Origin: Chitinophaga filiformis
GTDB lineage: Bacteria > Bacteroidota > Bacteroidia > Chitinophagales > Chitinophagaceae
DNA: 64,000 nucleotides
Reading direction: 5' to 3'
NCBI RefSeq assembly: GCF_023100805.1
Contig: NZ_CP095855.1
Location: forward strand, 1,612,001-1,676,000
Shown here: positions 26,238-34,697 of the stretch, one piece after another
Numbering within the stretch: the stretch's first letter is position 1
Layout: each line of letters opens with the position of its first letter
The notes under the pieces: model-generated
The model's database searches: none
Seen by the model: the letters and a program-made list of their open reading frames with translations, nothing else
Told to the model about the DNA's origin: nothing
Translations under genes and position numbers: made by a program

Positions 26238-26496
26238 GTTATCTCAGGAAATATACTATAGTAGCGTGCTCACAAAACTATACTGAAATGTATATTGTGT
26301 TAGATATTAATTAAGAAGCGAATTGATAATAGCTAATAATGCTATGTGTGAAGAATACGTGGGAATAAATCTTTATATGAGTCGCTTGGAAAACGGCTTG
26401 CCATTAAAATAAAGTAGTGATATACACCTGCGTCCGGGATAGAACAATTGAGAAAGTTATGTAATTTGGCCCCTCCTCAATAACAAATCACTACTT

Positions 26497-27795
26497 ATGA
26501 ATAGGAAGAACCTATTTCTGCTTCTTTTAGCACTGTTTATTTTCCGGGTTCTTTATGGACTGTGCTCGGAATTCTGGTTCCCTGATGAATTACAAATCTA
26601 CCTGATCGGATTAAAATCCTATACCACTGGTACCTGGCCCACCTACGGTCCGGACGTTGTGTACACAAATACACAGATTCCCGGCGCATTACAGGGATTG
26701 CTGGTCAGCGCGGGATTCTATATTGCGAAACTGCCCGAGATGCCGACCCTGATCCTGAATATTTTGTCTTTTGCCAGTCTTTCCCTGCTGGCTTACTATA
26801 TTACCCGCCGGGTAAAGGGCATCCCTGCCTGGATGGTATGGGTGTTATGTATGACCACTCCATGGGCCTTATATTACCCCACCAGGGTGGTGAACCCTTC
26901 CTATACAATGGCGCTGGCTATTCCCTTCTTTATCTGCCTGCTGGAAGTATTGCCTATGAGCAAGGACAAGTTTATTCCTCCTGCACTGGCTTTCTTTGTG
27001 ATGGGCCTCACCACGACGATGATCATGCAGCTGCATCTGTCATGGGTACTGTTATTGCCCTATGCCGGCGTCGCAATGCTGTTTTCTTACCGGCTGGCGG
27101 GAGTAAAAAGTACTTCCGTACGTGTGATGGTGTACCTGGCAGGAATGATAGCAGGGGCGCTGACGCTCATACCGACCTGGCTGCACCCGGATGCCGAAGC
27201 GGGGAAGGTGGCTTCTAATGTCGTATTCAACTGGAGGAACATAGAAAACGTTGTAACCATCCTGACAAGATACTGGTCTTTCGCTTCTTTTGAGGTACCC
27301 TATGTGGTAGGCAATTCGGAAGAAAAATGGCAGCTCATGAAAGAACAGATGTGGGTCGCTCCATTTTTCTTTTTCCTGCTGCTGGTGGGTTTTGCACAGG
27401 TAGGATTGTTCATCCTTTCCTATTTTATCAAAACGGATAATGAGGAGTGGAAGAAAATGAGATGGCTGAACCTGTTCACCTATCTGCTGGTGTTTGCCAG
27501 TTTCTTTTTCTCCATCAAAGGGCCGTCCTCCCATACTTTTTGTATGCTGCTGCCATTACCAATGATCTACTCCTTTTATTGTTATGAGTGGCTGGTATCG
27601 AAAAAAGCCTTTGTCATGAAATTGCTGCGGATCATTATCATCAGTGGCATTTTCTTCCATATCGGCTTGGGGATCTTTAATTTTCAACACAGGTCATTGT
27701 ACAAAGACAGGGCTAAGGTGGTGGAAGCCCTGGACAAAATGGACTATAAAATATTGGGAGAGAGGCGGTCCGACAAGTTAGGGTATGGTTATTAA
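26497..27795 (+). CDS. Multi-pass membrane protein, GT-C (PMT/ArnT-like) glycosyltransferase fold
   Basis: The 432-residue protein has roughly ten transmembrane helices. The first helix is followed by a loop with an acidic pair, WFPDELQIYLIG, and YGPDVVYTN, which matches the catalytic first loop of GT-C transferases such as PMT, ArnT and GT39/GT83. These enzymes move a sugar from a lipid carrier to a lipid, protein or glycan on the outer face of the inner membrane. A short basic cytoplasmic tail ends the protein. It is a single gene between two terminators. The family call rests on topology and the DE loop; no donor or acceptor can be named. Confidence 0.6.
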   Translation: MNRKNLFLLLLALFIFRVLYGLCSEFWFPDELQIYLIGLKSYTTGTWPTYGPDVVYTNTQIPGALQGLLVSAGFYIAKLPEMPTLILNILSFASLSLLAYYITRRVKGIPAWMVWVLCMTTPWALYYPTRVVNPSYTMALAIPFFICLLEVLPMSKDKFIPPALAFFVMGLTTTMIMQLHLSWVLLLPYAGVAMLFSYRLAGVKSTSVRVMVYLAGMIAGALTLIPTWLHPDAEAGKVASNVVFNWRNIENVVTILTRYWSFASFEVPYVVGNSEEKWQLMKEQMWVAPFFFFLLLVGFAQVGLFILSYFIKTDNEEWKKMRWLNLFTYLLVFASFFFSIKGPSSHTFCMLLPLPMIYSFYCYEWLVSKKAFVMKLLRIIIISGIFFHIGLGIFNFQHRSLYKDRAKVVEALDKMDYKILGERRSDKLGYGY

Positions 27796-27829
27796 GCCAG
27801 TTTCTGCCGATCAAACAAAATGTGTGTAT

Positions 27830-27867
27830 AAAAAAAGGAGCGCCCCACCCGGGACGCTCCTTTTTTT
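27830..27867. terminator. Strong bidirectional terminator
   Basis: A7-GGAGCG (27830-27842) pairs with CGCTCC-T7 (27855-27867), with extra CCC/GGG pairing inside the loop. It serves the convergent membrane protein and hydrolase genes. Confidence 0.92.
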
Positions 27868-27881
27868 ATATCGTTTGGCTA

Positions 27882-28724
27882 TTATTTGAATATTACGCCG
27901 AAGAAGTTGCGCATATCGTTCCATGACGCTGTATCAGCAGCGGCATTATAGGCAATCGGCAGGTTGAACTTTTTGCCGTTTGCAGTAGACGCGGGGTTGG
28001 TGAACGCATGAGTGGCGCCGGCATATTCCTTGAAGGTATAAGGAATATTCAGGGAGTCCAGTTGCTTTCTGAAGGTAGCCACGTCCTGAGCCGGTACGAA
28101 CGGATCGGCACCGCCATGACATACCAGGATCTGTGCTTTCGTCAGATCTTTTACAGGAGTAACGCCCTGCAGTCCACCATGGAAACTTACCACTCCATTC
28201 ACAGGGAGGCCCAGTTTTGCACCGTTAAGTACCATGGACCCACCGAAGCAGTAACCGATCGCCGCAATGCGGGTGGTATCTGCCTGGGGATAAGTTTTGG
28301 CTTTTGCCAATGCAGCCTGCAGTCTTCCGAAACCCAGTTGTGGATTGGTATAGAAGGGCATAGCATATGCTTTTGCCTGGTCAGGATTATCGGCATGTTT
28401 GCTGCCGCCATACATGTCAATACCAACAGCGAGGTAGCCCAGTTCAGCAAGCTGTCTGGCCCTGCCTTTTATATAGTCGTCCAATCCCCACCATTCAGGA
28501 ACTATCAGGACGATCGGCTTTTTTGCAGTGGTGTCATCGCTGAAAGCAACGAAACTGTTCATTGTTACACTATCTGCCTGGATAGCAACAGTTTCTTCGG
28601 TAATGGTTGGCTGGGTGGCCGTGCTGTCAGCAGCATGTTCGGAAGCCGCTGGTTGATTATTGCACGCCGTCATGCAGAGCGCTATAACCGCAGGCGCGAT
28701 AATTGTTGTAATGTTAAATTTCAT
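27882..28724 (-). CDS. Dienelactone hydrolase-family lipoprotein
   Basis: The 280-residue protein has a lipoprotein signal (ALCMTAC, lipidated Cys21) and an unstructured linker rich in Ala/Thr/Ser to about residue 45. The alpha/beta hydrolase domain has the family nucleophile Cys in AAIGYCFGGS, an Asp in HGGADPFVPAQD and a His in GATHAFTNPA. Family members open lactone rings or cleave esters. As a lipoprotein it faces the periplasm or outer membrane. It lies alone, with a strong terminator behind it. Confidence 0.9.
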   Translation of the reverse strand: MKFNITTIIAPAVIALCMTACNNQPAASEHAADSTATQPTITEETVAIQADSVTMNSFVAFSDDTTAKKPIVLIVPEWWGLDDYIKGRARQLAELGYLAVGIDMYGGSKHADNPDQAKAYAMPFYTNPQLGFGRLQAALAKAKTYPQADTTRIAAIGYCFGGSMVLNGAKLGLPVNGVVSFHGGLQGVTPVKDLTKAQILVCHGGADPFVPAQDVATFRKQLDSLNIPYTFKEYAGATHAFTNPASTANGKKFNLPIAYNAAADTASWNDMRNFFGVIFK

Positions 28725-28871
28725 GTGCTAGTTATTGAGTTAGTTATATTGAATAACAAAAAAAACAAATAAAGGTAGGCATTATACAGTTTAGGCTGGT
28801 AGCCGTTTATCAAATAATGCACCTTCTGTAAAACGTACTGAAATTACCTTACTATTACCTAATTTCAAGGA

Positions 28872-30479
28872 ATGGATCGTGGATTTAATACAGCCATATC
28901 GAACGCTTTTCTTACTGACGCGGGAATATTACAACTTGATCTCCTGCAGTTATTGCCTATGGCTACCTGTATTTACAACGGCAGCGGCAGAATAATTTTT
29001 TATAATGAAGCTGCTGCCAGGCTATGGGGAAGGAACCCTGAACTGATAAAAGCAAACGATATTTATGATGATGCTGCTCCGTGTTACACAGCAGATGGGA
29101 TATATCTGTCGCACGATACGGCTATGCTTGCTGCATTGATAAAAGAAGGAGCCCCCTGCAATGACTGGCAGGTGGTGCTGGAACGCCCCGATCAATCAAA
29201 GATCTTTCTTAAAGGGAACCTCATTCCCCTGAAAAATAAGCTGGGAGTGACAATCGCTGTTCTTCATTGCTTCCAGGAAGTTACCGGGACCGGCGCCGCT
29301 TTACAGGAAATCGACGAGCATATTGTTCGTTATAAAAAGCTGAATGAAGAGCTGAAAAGGAGCGAAGAGCGGTATCATAAAATGATCGAAGAGGTGGAGG
29401 ATTATGCTATCCTGTTGCTGGACAGATCGGGCATGATCCAGAACTGGAACAAAGGCGCGGAAAAGATCAAGGGATATCAGGAGTCAGAGATTATCGGAAA
29501 GCATTTCAGTATTTTTTATCAGCAGGAAGACAGAGCGAGACAACTGCCCGACAGGTTGATCACAGAAGCAACGCTGACAGGGAAAGCCGTACAGGAAGGC
29601 TGGCGTGTACGAAAAAACGGCACGAGGTTCTGGGGAAGTATTGTGATAACAGCCTTACACGATGCGGAAAACAACGTTATTGGTTTCTCCAAGGTAACGC
29701 GCGACCTGACAGAGAAGAAGCTTGCGGAAGACAAGATCAGGCAGTACGCCAATGAACTTGAGTTTCAGAATAAGGAACTGGAACAGTTTGCCTACGCAGC
29801 GGCACATGACATGAAGGAGCCGCTCAGGAAGATCCAGTTTTACAATAATTATATTTTCGATGTTGCCGGCCCGCAACTGCCGGAGAAAGCCCAGGAATAT
29901 TTGAACCGGTCTATCAGTGCAGCCTCCCGGATGCGTGGGCTCATTGACGATCTGCTGACGTATTCCCAGGCGTCGTCCTTCTCACAGGAAATGGTGGAGA
30001 CAGACCTCAATGCCATTATCGATGAGGTGATATCTTCCCATCATGACACCATTGAGAAAAATGATGTGATCATTGAGGTTGATCGCCTCCCCGTTATGCG
30101 CGTTATTCCCTTCCAGTTCGCCCAACTGTTTGATAATCTGCTGGGAAATGCCCTGAAATACCGTAGTGTGGAACGCCAGCCGCATATCACCATTAGTGTT
30201 GAAAAAATGACAACACTCCCCGAAGGCATAAATGCAGCGTCTTCCGGGGCCTGTTATTACAGGTTTTCGCTGACTGACAATGGCATTGGTTTCCAGTCTG
30301 ACTATACAGACAAATTGTTTGAGCTTTTCCAGCGATTACATAGTCAACCCGGTATTACCGGCTCAGGAATAGGGCTGGCTATCTGCAAGAAGATTGTATT
30401 GAACCACCATGGCGTTATTAAGGCATACGGCAATCCCGGGCAGGGGGCCAGGTTTGATATTTATATTCCCTGCGAATAA
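28872..30479 (+). CDS. PAS-domain sensor histidine kinase
   Basis: The 535-residue soluble kinase has two PAS domains (about 22-140 and 168-285), the second with the usual DYAILLLD and GWRVRKNGTRFW segments. It continues with a HisKA domain, phosphorylated His312 in AYAAAHDMKEPLRK, and HATPase_c (LLGNALKYR, DNGIGF, GSGIGLAICKKI). Its layout is that of bacteriophytochrome-like kinases without a chromophore domain. A single-domain receiver is encoded convergently, its stop only 4 bp away, and is the obvious candidate partner. The start is ATG 28872. Confidence 0.9.
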   Translation: MDRGFNTAISNAFLTDAGILQLDLLQLLPMATCIYNGSGRIIFYNEAAARLWGRNPELIKANDIYDDAAPCYTADGIYLSHDTAMLAALIKEGAPCNDWQVVLERPDQSKIFLKGNLIPLKNKLGVTIAVLHCFQEVTGTGAALQEIDEHIVRYKKLNEELKRSEERYHKMIEEVEDYAILLLDRSGMIQNWNKGAEKIKGYQESEIIGKHFSIFYQQEDRARQLPDRLITEATLTGKAVQEGWRVRKNGTRFWGSIVITALHDAENNVIGFSKVTRDLTEKKLAEDKIRQYANELEFQNKELEQFAYAAAHDMKEPLRKIQFYNNYIFDVAGPQLPEKAQEYLNRSISAASRMRGLIDDLLTYSQASSFSQEMVETDLNAIIDEVISSHHDTIEKNDVIIEVDRLPVMRVIPFQFAQLFDNLLGNALKYRSVERQPHITISVEKMTTLPEGINAASSGACYYRFSLTDNGIGFQSDYTDKLFELFQRLHSQPGITGSGIGLAICKKIVLNHHGVIKAYGNPGQGARFDIYIPCE

Positions 30480-30483
30480 GCGC

Positions 30484-30888
30484 TTAGCTGTTGCCCGCTT
30501 CCAGCATTTGCATGGCGATGCTGTTTAATTCCTCTATTCTGGTAGGCTTCACGAAATACTGAAGCGCGCCTTTCTCCATACAGCTCCTGACATGTTCAGG
30601 CTGGTTGGAAGTGCTCCATACTACTTTAGGGATAGATTGGAGACGAGGGATGTCCTGGATCTTCTCCAGTACCTCTATTGCATTGAAAATCGGCATTTTA
30701 TAGTCAAAAATGAGCAGTTCCGGTAAACAGTTGTCCGGGCAGTTGAGTAGATATTCAACGGCTTGTTGCCCATTCACCACCGAATGAATGTCCGCTGTTG
30801 GGTCAAGTCTTAAAATTGCATCTTTCAGAATTTCCTGGTCTTCAGGATCATCGTCTGCTAAAAAAATAATTTTAGCCTTACTATCCAT
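30484..30888 (-). CDS. Single-domain response regulator (Rcp1-like)
   Basis: The 134-residue receiver has an acidic pocket (ADDDPEDQEI), phosphoacceptor Asp62 in LLIFDYKMP, a switch Ser/Thr in VVWSTSNQ and Lys in YFVKPTR. The DDDPEDQ start and lack of an output domain are typical of Rcp1-type receivers that work with phytochrome-like kinases. It is convergent with such a kinase, separated by 4 bp. Confidence 0.92.
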   Translation of the reverse strand: MDSKAKIIFLADDDPEDQEILKDAILRLDPTADIHSVVNGQQAVEYLLNCPDNCLPELLIFDYKMPIFNAIEVLEKIQDIPRLQSIPKVVWSTSNQPEHVRSCMEKGALQYFVKPTRIEELNSIAMQMLEAGNS

Positions 30889-31064
30889 ATTCTTTGTTAC
30901 AGTTTTACAGTATTTAAATTAACAGATTCTTTTTTAAATAAAGCGTTTTCCTGGCAAGATTGTTTGCCGGAATGCCATGACGGTGAATTCGCTATATCCC
31001 GGCGGGATGTATTCTGTGCTTTTACTACTGGCAGAGTCCGGCGCCACCGGAAATAATTTGAGCC

Positions 31065-31856
31065 TTATGCCGGTTGAGCGGACACCCGTATATAAGTCTT
31101 TTTTGATTTGTAAAGTGTTTCTATGATCTTCCGTGGATTTTTCCATTCAAACAGGTGAATCACCCAAACTGTGAACCTGATCAGTTTTCCCGCAGGCTTT
31201 AACAACCCTGCTGCAAGTTTCCGGATGTTGGTATCCCTGGCCGCAATACATGCGGTATATTCTGCTCCTTTCTTGCCTGATAATTCTTCAGCGAAGCTCC
31301 AGGCGCCATCCCGCGCATTACTGATGCTGAACTGGATCAGGATAGACTGGTCATTGCCGGCATTTAACCCTAAAAGTGACAGGAAGGGAGATATGCGGTT
31401 GATCTCTGAAATGACCTCTCCTGTCAGAGAACCGAGGATGTTATTGATGGCATTGAAATCTTTACGGATAAGCTCAATATCCTGATCGCCTGCAGTTTCA
31501 ACCGCTGCAATGCCCAGGTCCAGGTTAATGTGGGCGTTCATACCCAGCAGGAGTTGTTGCAGTACCAGTACGGAGGCTTTCTTTGTGCCTTCAAAAGCGG
31601 TAAGCCAGGAGCCGCTGGGACGCTGATTGTTTTTGTATTGTGTGACCGCTTCCAGGTAACGGTTGGCAAAGATGACGTCCAGCTTTTCCATGCGTGCGCC
31701 ATCTTCGAATTCATTATTGAGGATGCCTTCCTTAACGCGGACGGTGACTTTGTGGTAGAGGGCTGCGAAGTAGCCAAGCCTGTTGTTTGTGTGTATAGCG
31801 GAGGTGATAATTTCTTCCAGTTGCTCAATGACTTCGTTGATCGTGCGGGCGGCCAT
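31065..31856 (-). CDS. DUF5995-family protein
   Basis: The 263-residue protein carries the family blocks LGYFAALYHKVTVRVKEGI, DGARMEKLDVIFANRYLEA and LLLGMNAHINLDLGIAA; conserved Asp, Asn and His residues suggest a metal-binding or enzymatic helical fold. Function is unknown. The predicted protein is helical and cytosolic and ends with a basic tail. It has no clear operon partner. The gene upstream on the same strand (GH16-like) is separated by a hairpin. Confidence 0.8.
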   Translation of the reverse strand: MAARTINEVIEQLEEIITSAIHTNNRLGYFAALYHKVTVRVKEGILNNEFEDGARMEKLDVIFANRYLEAVTQYKNNQRPSGSWLTAFEGTKKASVLVLQQLLLGMNAHINLDLGIAAVETAGDQDIELIRKDFNAINNILGSLTGEVISEINRISPFLSLLGLNAGNDQSILIQFSISNARDGAWSFAEELSGKKGAEYTACIAARDTNIRKLAAGLLKPAGKLIRFTVWVIHLFEWKNPRKIIETLYKSKKTYIRVSAQPA

Positions 31857-31913
31857 GATAAGTATTTTGGGATAGCAGTAAATGGCCGTAAATGTAAAGT
31901 ATTTTCATAAGAA

Positions 31914-31955
31914 AAGGGTTAACCGGAAGGTAGAAACCTTCCTGGCGTAACCCTC
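31914..31955 (-). terminator. Imperfect hairpin after the GH16-like gene
   Basis: GGGTTA ... TAACCC closes an inner GGAAGGT/ACCTTCC stem. There is no U tract. It lies 23 bp beyond the stop codon of the GH16-like gene on the minus strand. Confidence 0.45.
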
Positions 31956-31977
31956 TCCATTACAAGACTTACAACAC

Positions 31978-32751
31978 TTATCCAGCGATAAATGTGAATG
32001 AGTGTATAATAATTTCAACTTCCTGCTGATTAGATGGTGCATTACCGTTAAACAGCCAGAGGTTCATGTGTACTGGTAAAGATAAGGTGCTTACATTATA
32101 TCCGGATGGCGTTGTCCATGGGAAGAATGAATTGGCTTCATCCAGGTTGTGACCATGATAGCCCTTGTAAGACACTGCGCTGCTGGTGCGTGTGAACTTA
32201 TAGGAACTATAAGTGCCGTTCAGCCCCAGCTCATAGGTCTGTGATACATTACCTGAGCCGGAAGCGGGATACACGGTATAATTGAAGTTATTCCATGCAT
32301 TGTTTCCCCAGCGGGCAAACTCGATGTCTACCTCATGGTGGCCGTCATCACCTGCTTTGTAATTGAACAGGCCCAGTACGATGTTTTTGTCCAGTTTATC
32401 AACAGCGCCTTCTATTTTCCATATATAAGAACCGTACCCGAAATTTTGCAGGGAAGTTACCTCAGCGCATAACCACCTGCCGGTAGCCGCATCTTTCCTG
32501 ATCTTCAGATGCAGGTGCCCTTCGCTGTCTACCCATACATTGCTGGAACTCCAGTAGTTAGGGCCGGGACCAGAAGAGCCCTGGTCTCTTACTTCCCAGG
32601 TATAACCGCTGAAACTAAGGGTAGTGGCAGCCTTACGGGCCCCGCCATCTGCGGTTGCAGTTGTCAATGAGGTATCAGTTTTCGTGGCAGCTTCTTTGCT
32701 GCAGCTTGTAAAAATGGCTAATGCCGCAATAATGATTGTGAGCTTTTGCAT
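31978..32751 (-). CDS. GH16-like glycoside hydrolase lipoprotein
   Basis: The 257-residue protein has a lipoprotein signal (ALAIFTSCSKE, Cys near residue 17) and a beta-sandwich domain from about residue 45. The sequence GHHEVDIEFARWG holds the ExDxE arrangement of the GH16 catalytic strand. The YWSSSNVWVDSEGHLHL and NFGYGSYIWKIEG strands match the concanavalin-like fold of the family. GH16 enzymes cut beta-1,3/1,4-glucans, galactans or xyloglucan. It is exposed at the outer membrane or periplasm. No SusC/SusD pair is adjacent, so substrate context is missing. Confidence 0.75.
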   Translation of the reverse strand: MQKLTIIIAALAIFTSCSKEAATKTDTSLTTATADGGARKAATTLSFSGYTWEVRDQGSSGPGPNYWSSSNVWVDSEGHLHLKIRKDAATGRWLCAEVTSLQNFGYGSYIWKIEGAVDKLDKNIVLGLFNYKAGDDGHHEVDIEFARWGNNAWNNFNYTVYPASGSGNVSQTYELGLNGTYSSYKFTRTSSAVSYKGYHGHNLDEANSFFPWTTPSGYNVSTLSLPVHMNLWLFNGNAPSNQQEVEIIIHSFTFIAG

Positions 32752-33225
32752 AAAATAATGGTTTATTTTAAGGATCTAAAATTTTGGCATGCCAGTATTA
32801 TGACATTTGGAGAAGGGGTATACTTTGATGCAAATGAGAAATTTTTTTATGAAAATAGCAGGCATTCATTTACAATAAGTTATAAGTCCGGGTATCATAA
32901 GGTAATAAACAGGACCGTGTACATGATGGTTTTACACTGATGAATAGTTGCTGTATGTAATTGCGGATGACCGGATGCTATTAGCTTCACCCCGCTATCT
33001 GCCATGCTTAGTTTTGCACGGAAGTGTGTAACCATCCCGGGTACCTGTGTTAAAAATCCAACTGCTGAAGCCCCAATAAACATGATATGTCCTGTATTAA
33101 CCTGGTTACTGTTGCTGCTACCAGCGATACAGCAGACGACCTGCATGCGAATCGGCAAAGGCTGTATCCAATCCATTATTTCGACATGTCTGTATGCACA
33201 ATTATGGAGTAGCAACTGTAAATGC
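32752..33225. other. Gene-free interval, nothing recognised
   Basis: Overlapping short frames exist on both strands (for example 32895-33215 minus and 33004-33237 plus), but neither shows a domain, a clean start or a plausible composition. The part near 32752 must contain the GH16-like promoter; I cannot place it. Confidence 0.5.
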
Positions 33226-33789
33226 CTAGACTTGTAAACGGCTCAATGTCTCTCTTGATACACCGATATATGCAGCAATAAGGGCTTTAGGTACACGCTG
33301 GAACAGGGAGGGATATTGTTCGAGCAATTGCTGGTACCTCGATTGGGCATCATTCTTCAATAGGGCCATTACTCTTTTCTGCATGCTGACAAATCCGGCC
33401 GTGATCTTCAGGCGGCAAAAACGTTCGAACTGGTGTATCTCATCGCATAGTCGTTGCCTGTCGGCGTACGATATGTATAGCAACTCCACATCTTCCAGGC
33501 ACTGGATAATAAAGGACGATTTACCATCGGTATGTAATGCTGTATAATCAGACACCCACCAGTTTTCCATGGAGAATTGCAGGATATGTTCCTTCCCGCT
33601 GTCATCGATCGTGAAGGTTTTCAGTAATCCTTTTAACACGAAATACTCGTGGTTAACAATATCTCCTGGCTGAAGGATGATGGAATGTTTTTTAAATTTC
33701 CTTGGATGATAACAGGAACCTATACGCTCAGCTTCCGCATCGGTCAATTTGACTAACTCCTCAAAGTGTTTTCTAAGCGCAGGATGCAT
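33226..33789 (-). CDS. Crp/Fnr-family transcriptional regulator divergent from a DJ-1/PfpI gene
   Basis: The 187-residue protein has the Bacteroidota-type effector domain (KKHSIILQPGDIVNHEYFVL, MENWWVSDYTA) and a winged helix with recognition segment AAYIGVSRETLSRL, keeping the R-E and R of Crp. The protein stops two residues after that helix (QV), so the usual wing tail is short. The intergenic region contains a perfect TGTGA-N6-TCACA operator placed to activate the divergent gene and to overlap its own promoter (TAAGTTTG at 33816-33809). The start is ATG 33789. Confidence 0.9.
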   Translation of the reverse strand: MHPALRKHFEELVKLTDAEAERIGSCYHPRKFKKHSIILQPGDIVNHEYFVLKGLLKTFTIDDSGKEHILQFSMENWWVSDYTALHTDGKSSFIIQCLEDVELLYISYADRQRLCDEIHQFERFCRLKITAGFVSMQKRVMALLKNDAQSRYQQLLEQYPSLFQRVPKALIAAYIGVSRETLSRLQV

Positions 33790-33829
33790 ACAGATCTGTT
33801 GAATGGATCAAACTTAACAAAAAATATGG

Positions 33830-33845
33830 TGTGATCTACATCACA
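33830..33845. promoter_or_regulatory. Perfect Crp consensus operator
   Basis: TGTGAT-CTAC-ATCACA is a perfect palindrome of the Crp consensus. Its centre (33837.5) is 53.5 bp upstream of the -7 element of the divergent DJ-1/PfpI gene, a class I activator position near -66. It lies about -33 relative to the predicted start of the Crp-family gene, where it would repress. Confidence 0.8.
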
Positions 33846-33866
33846 TCAAATGTGTGAGCCAGGTCC

Positions 33867-33898
33867 TTGGGTGGTGGACCCGCATGAACCTAGCTTTG
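33867..33898 (+). promoter_or_regulatory. Promoter of the exported DJ-1/PfpI gene
   Basis: TAGCTTTG (33891-33898) matches the -7 consensus. TTG at 33867-33869 is a -33 candidate at 21-bp spacing, longer than ideal, as expected for an activated promoter. The transcript would start near 33903, 12 bp before the ATG. Confidence 0.6.
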
Positions 33899-33914
33899 TA
33901 AAAAAAACAAATAT

Positions 33915-34697
33915 ATGAAAACGAAGATCAAATGTGTGGCAGCATTCCTGGGCTTGATAGCATTGGCTTTTTCCAGTATGACGGTAAACGCCCAGAACAA
34001 AAAGTCTAAGAAGGTGCTGATGGTAGTGACCTCTTTTCAAACGGTGAACGCTGATGTAAAAACCGGTCTCTGGATGGAAGAATTTGCTGCTCCTTATTAT
34101 TATCTCGTAGAACATGGAGTGCAGGTAACAGTGGCTTCTCCTAAAGGAGGAAAGACGCCTATTGATTCAGCAAGTATCAGCGAACAGCTGATCGCACCTG
34201 TTTCAAAAAGGGCACTGAATGATCCGGAAGCACAGCGATGGTTGAACAATACTGTTAAACTCAGCACCGTAAAGGCAAAGGATTATGACGCTGTATTCTA
34301 CCCCGGCGGCCATGGACCCACCTGGGACATGCCTGACAATGCAACCTCCATTGCTTTGATCCAGTCATTTGTAGAACAGCAGAAGCCAACTGCTTTTGTT
34401 TGTCATTCTGCTGCCGCCTTGAAAAATGTAAAGACCAAAACCGGGGAATACCTGCTGAAAGGTAAAACTGTTACAGGCTATTCCAACGATGAGGAAACAG
34501 CAGGACAAACAGGCGCAAAAGCCGCTTTCCCGCTGGAAGACATGCTGAGAGAACGTGGTGCCAACTATCAAAAGGCAGCCGAAAAATGGACCTCTTTTAC
34601 CGTGCAGGATGGTTTACTGATCACAGGTGAAAACCCAGCTTCATCGGAGGCTACAGCAGAAAAACTGGTGGCTGCGCTTAATATTAAAATTAAATAA
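33915..34697 (+). CDS. Exported DJ-1/PfpI-family protein (Hsp31/glyoxalase III-like)
   Basis: The 260-residue protein has a signal peptide (cleavage after TVNA near residue 26) and a DJ-1/PfpI domain. The catalytic Cys is in PTAFVCHSAAAL, the acid is in the EEFAAPYYYL segment and a His is in YPGGHGPTWD. Cytosolic relatives convert methylglyoxal to lactate or act as chaperones; an exported version is less usual. A strong Crp-type operator controls it. Function as a stress enzyme is inferred. Confidence 0.9.
   Translation: MKTKIKCVAAFLGLIALAFSSMTVNAQNKKSKKVLMVVTSFQTVNADVKTGLWMEEFAAPYYYLVEHGVQVTVASPKGGKTPIDSASISEQLIAPVSKRALNDPEAQRWLNNTVKLSTVKAKDYDAVFYPGGHGPTWDMPDNATSIALIQSFVEQQKPTAFVCHSAAALKNVKTKTGEYLLKGKTVTGYSNDEETAGQTGAKAAFPLEDMLRERGANYQKAAEKWTSFTVQDGLLITGENPASSEATAEKLVAALNIKIK

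Larger units (their letters stand above)
26011..26496. other. Gene-free interval with terminators and an 11-bp phased repeat array
   Basis: No gene is supported. It contains two hairpins (26036-26053 and the terminator at 26083-26108), then a run of 11-bp repeats with an inverted counterpart (26164-26237). The remaining 250 bp before the membrane protein gene are AT-rich and should hold its promoter, but no clear TTG/TAnnTTTG pair is visible. Confidence 0.6.

Noticed and set aside
32895-33215. 106-codon minus-strand frame between the GH16-like gene and a Crp-family gene
   Set aside because: No start context, no domain, unusual composition; a plus-strand frame overlaps it equally well.
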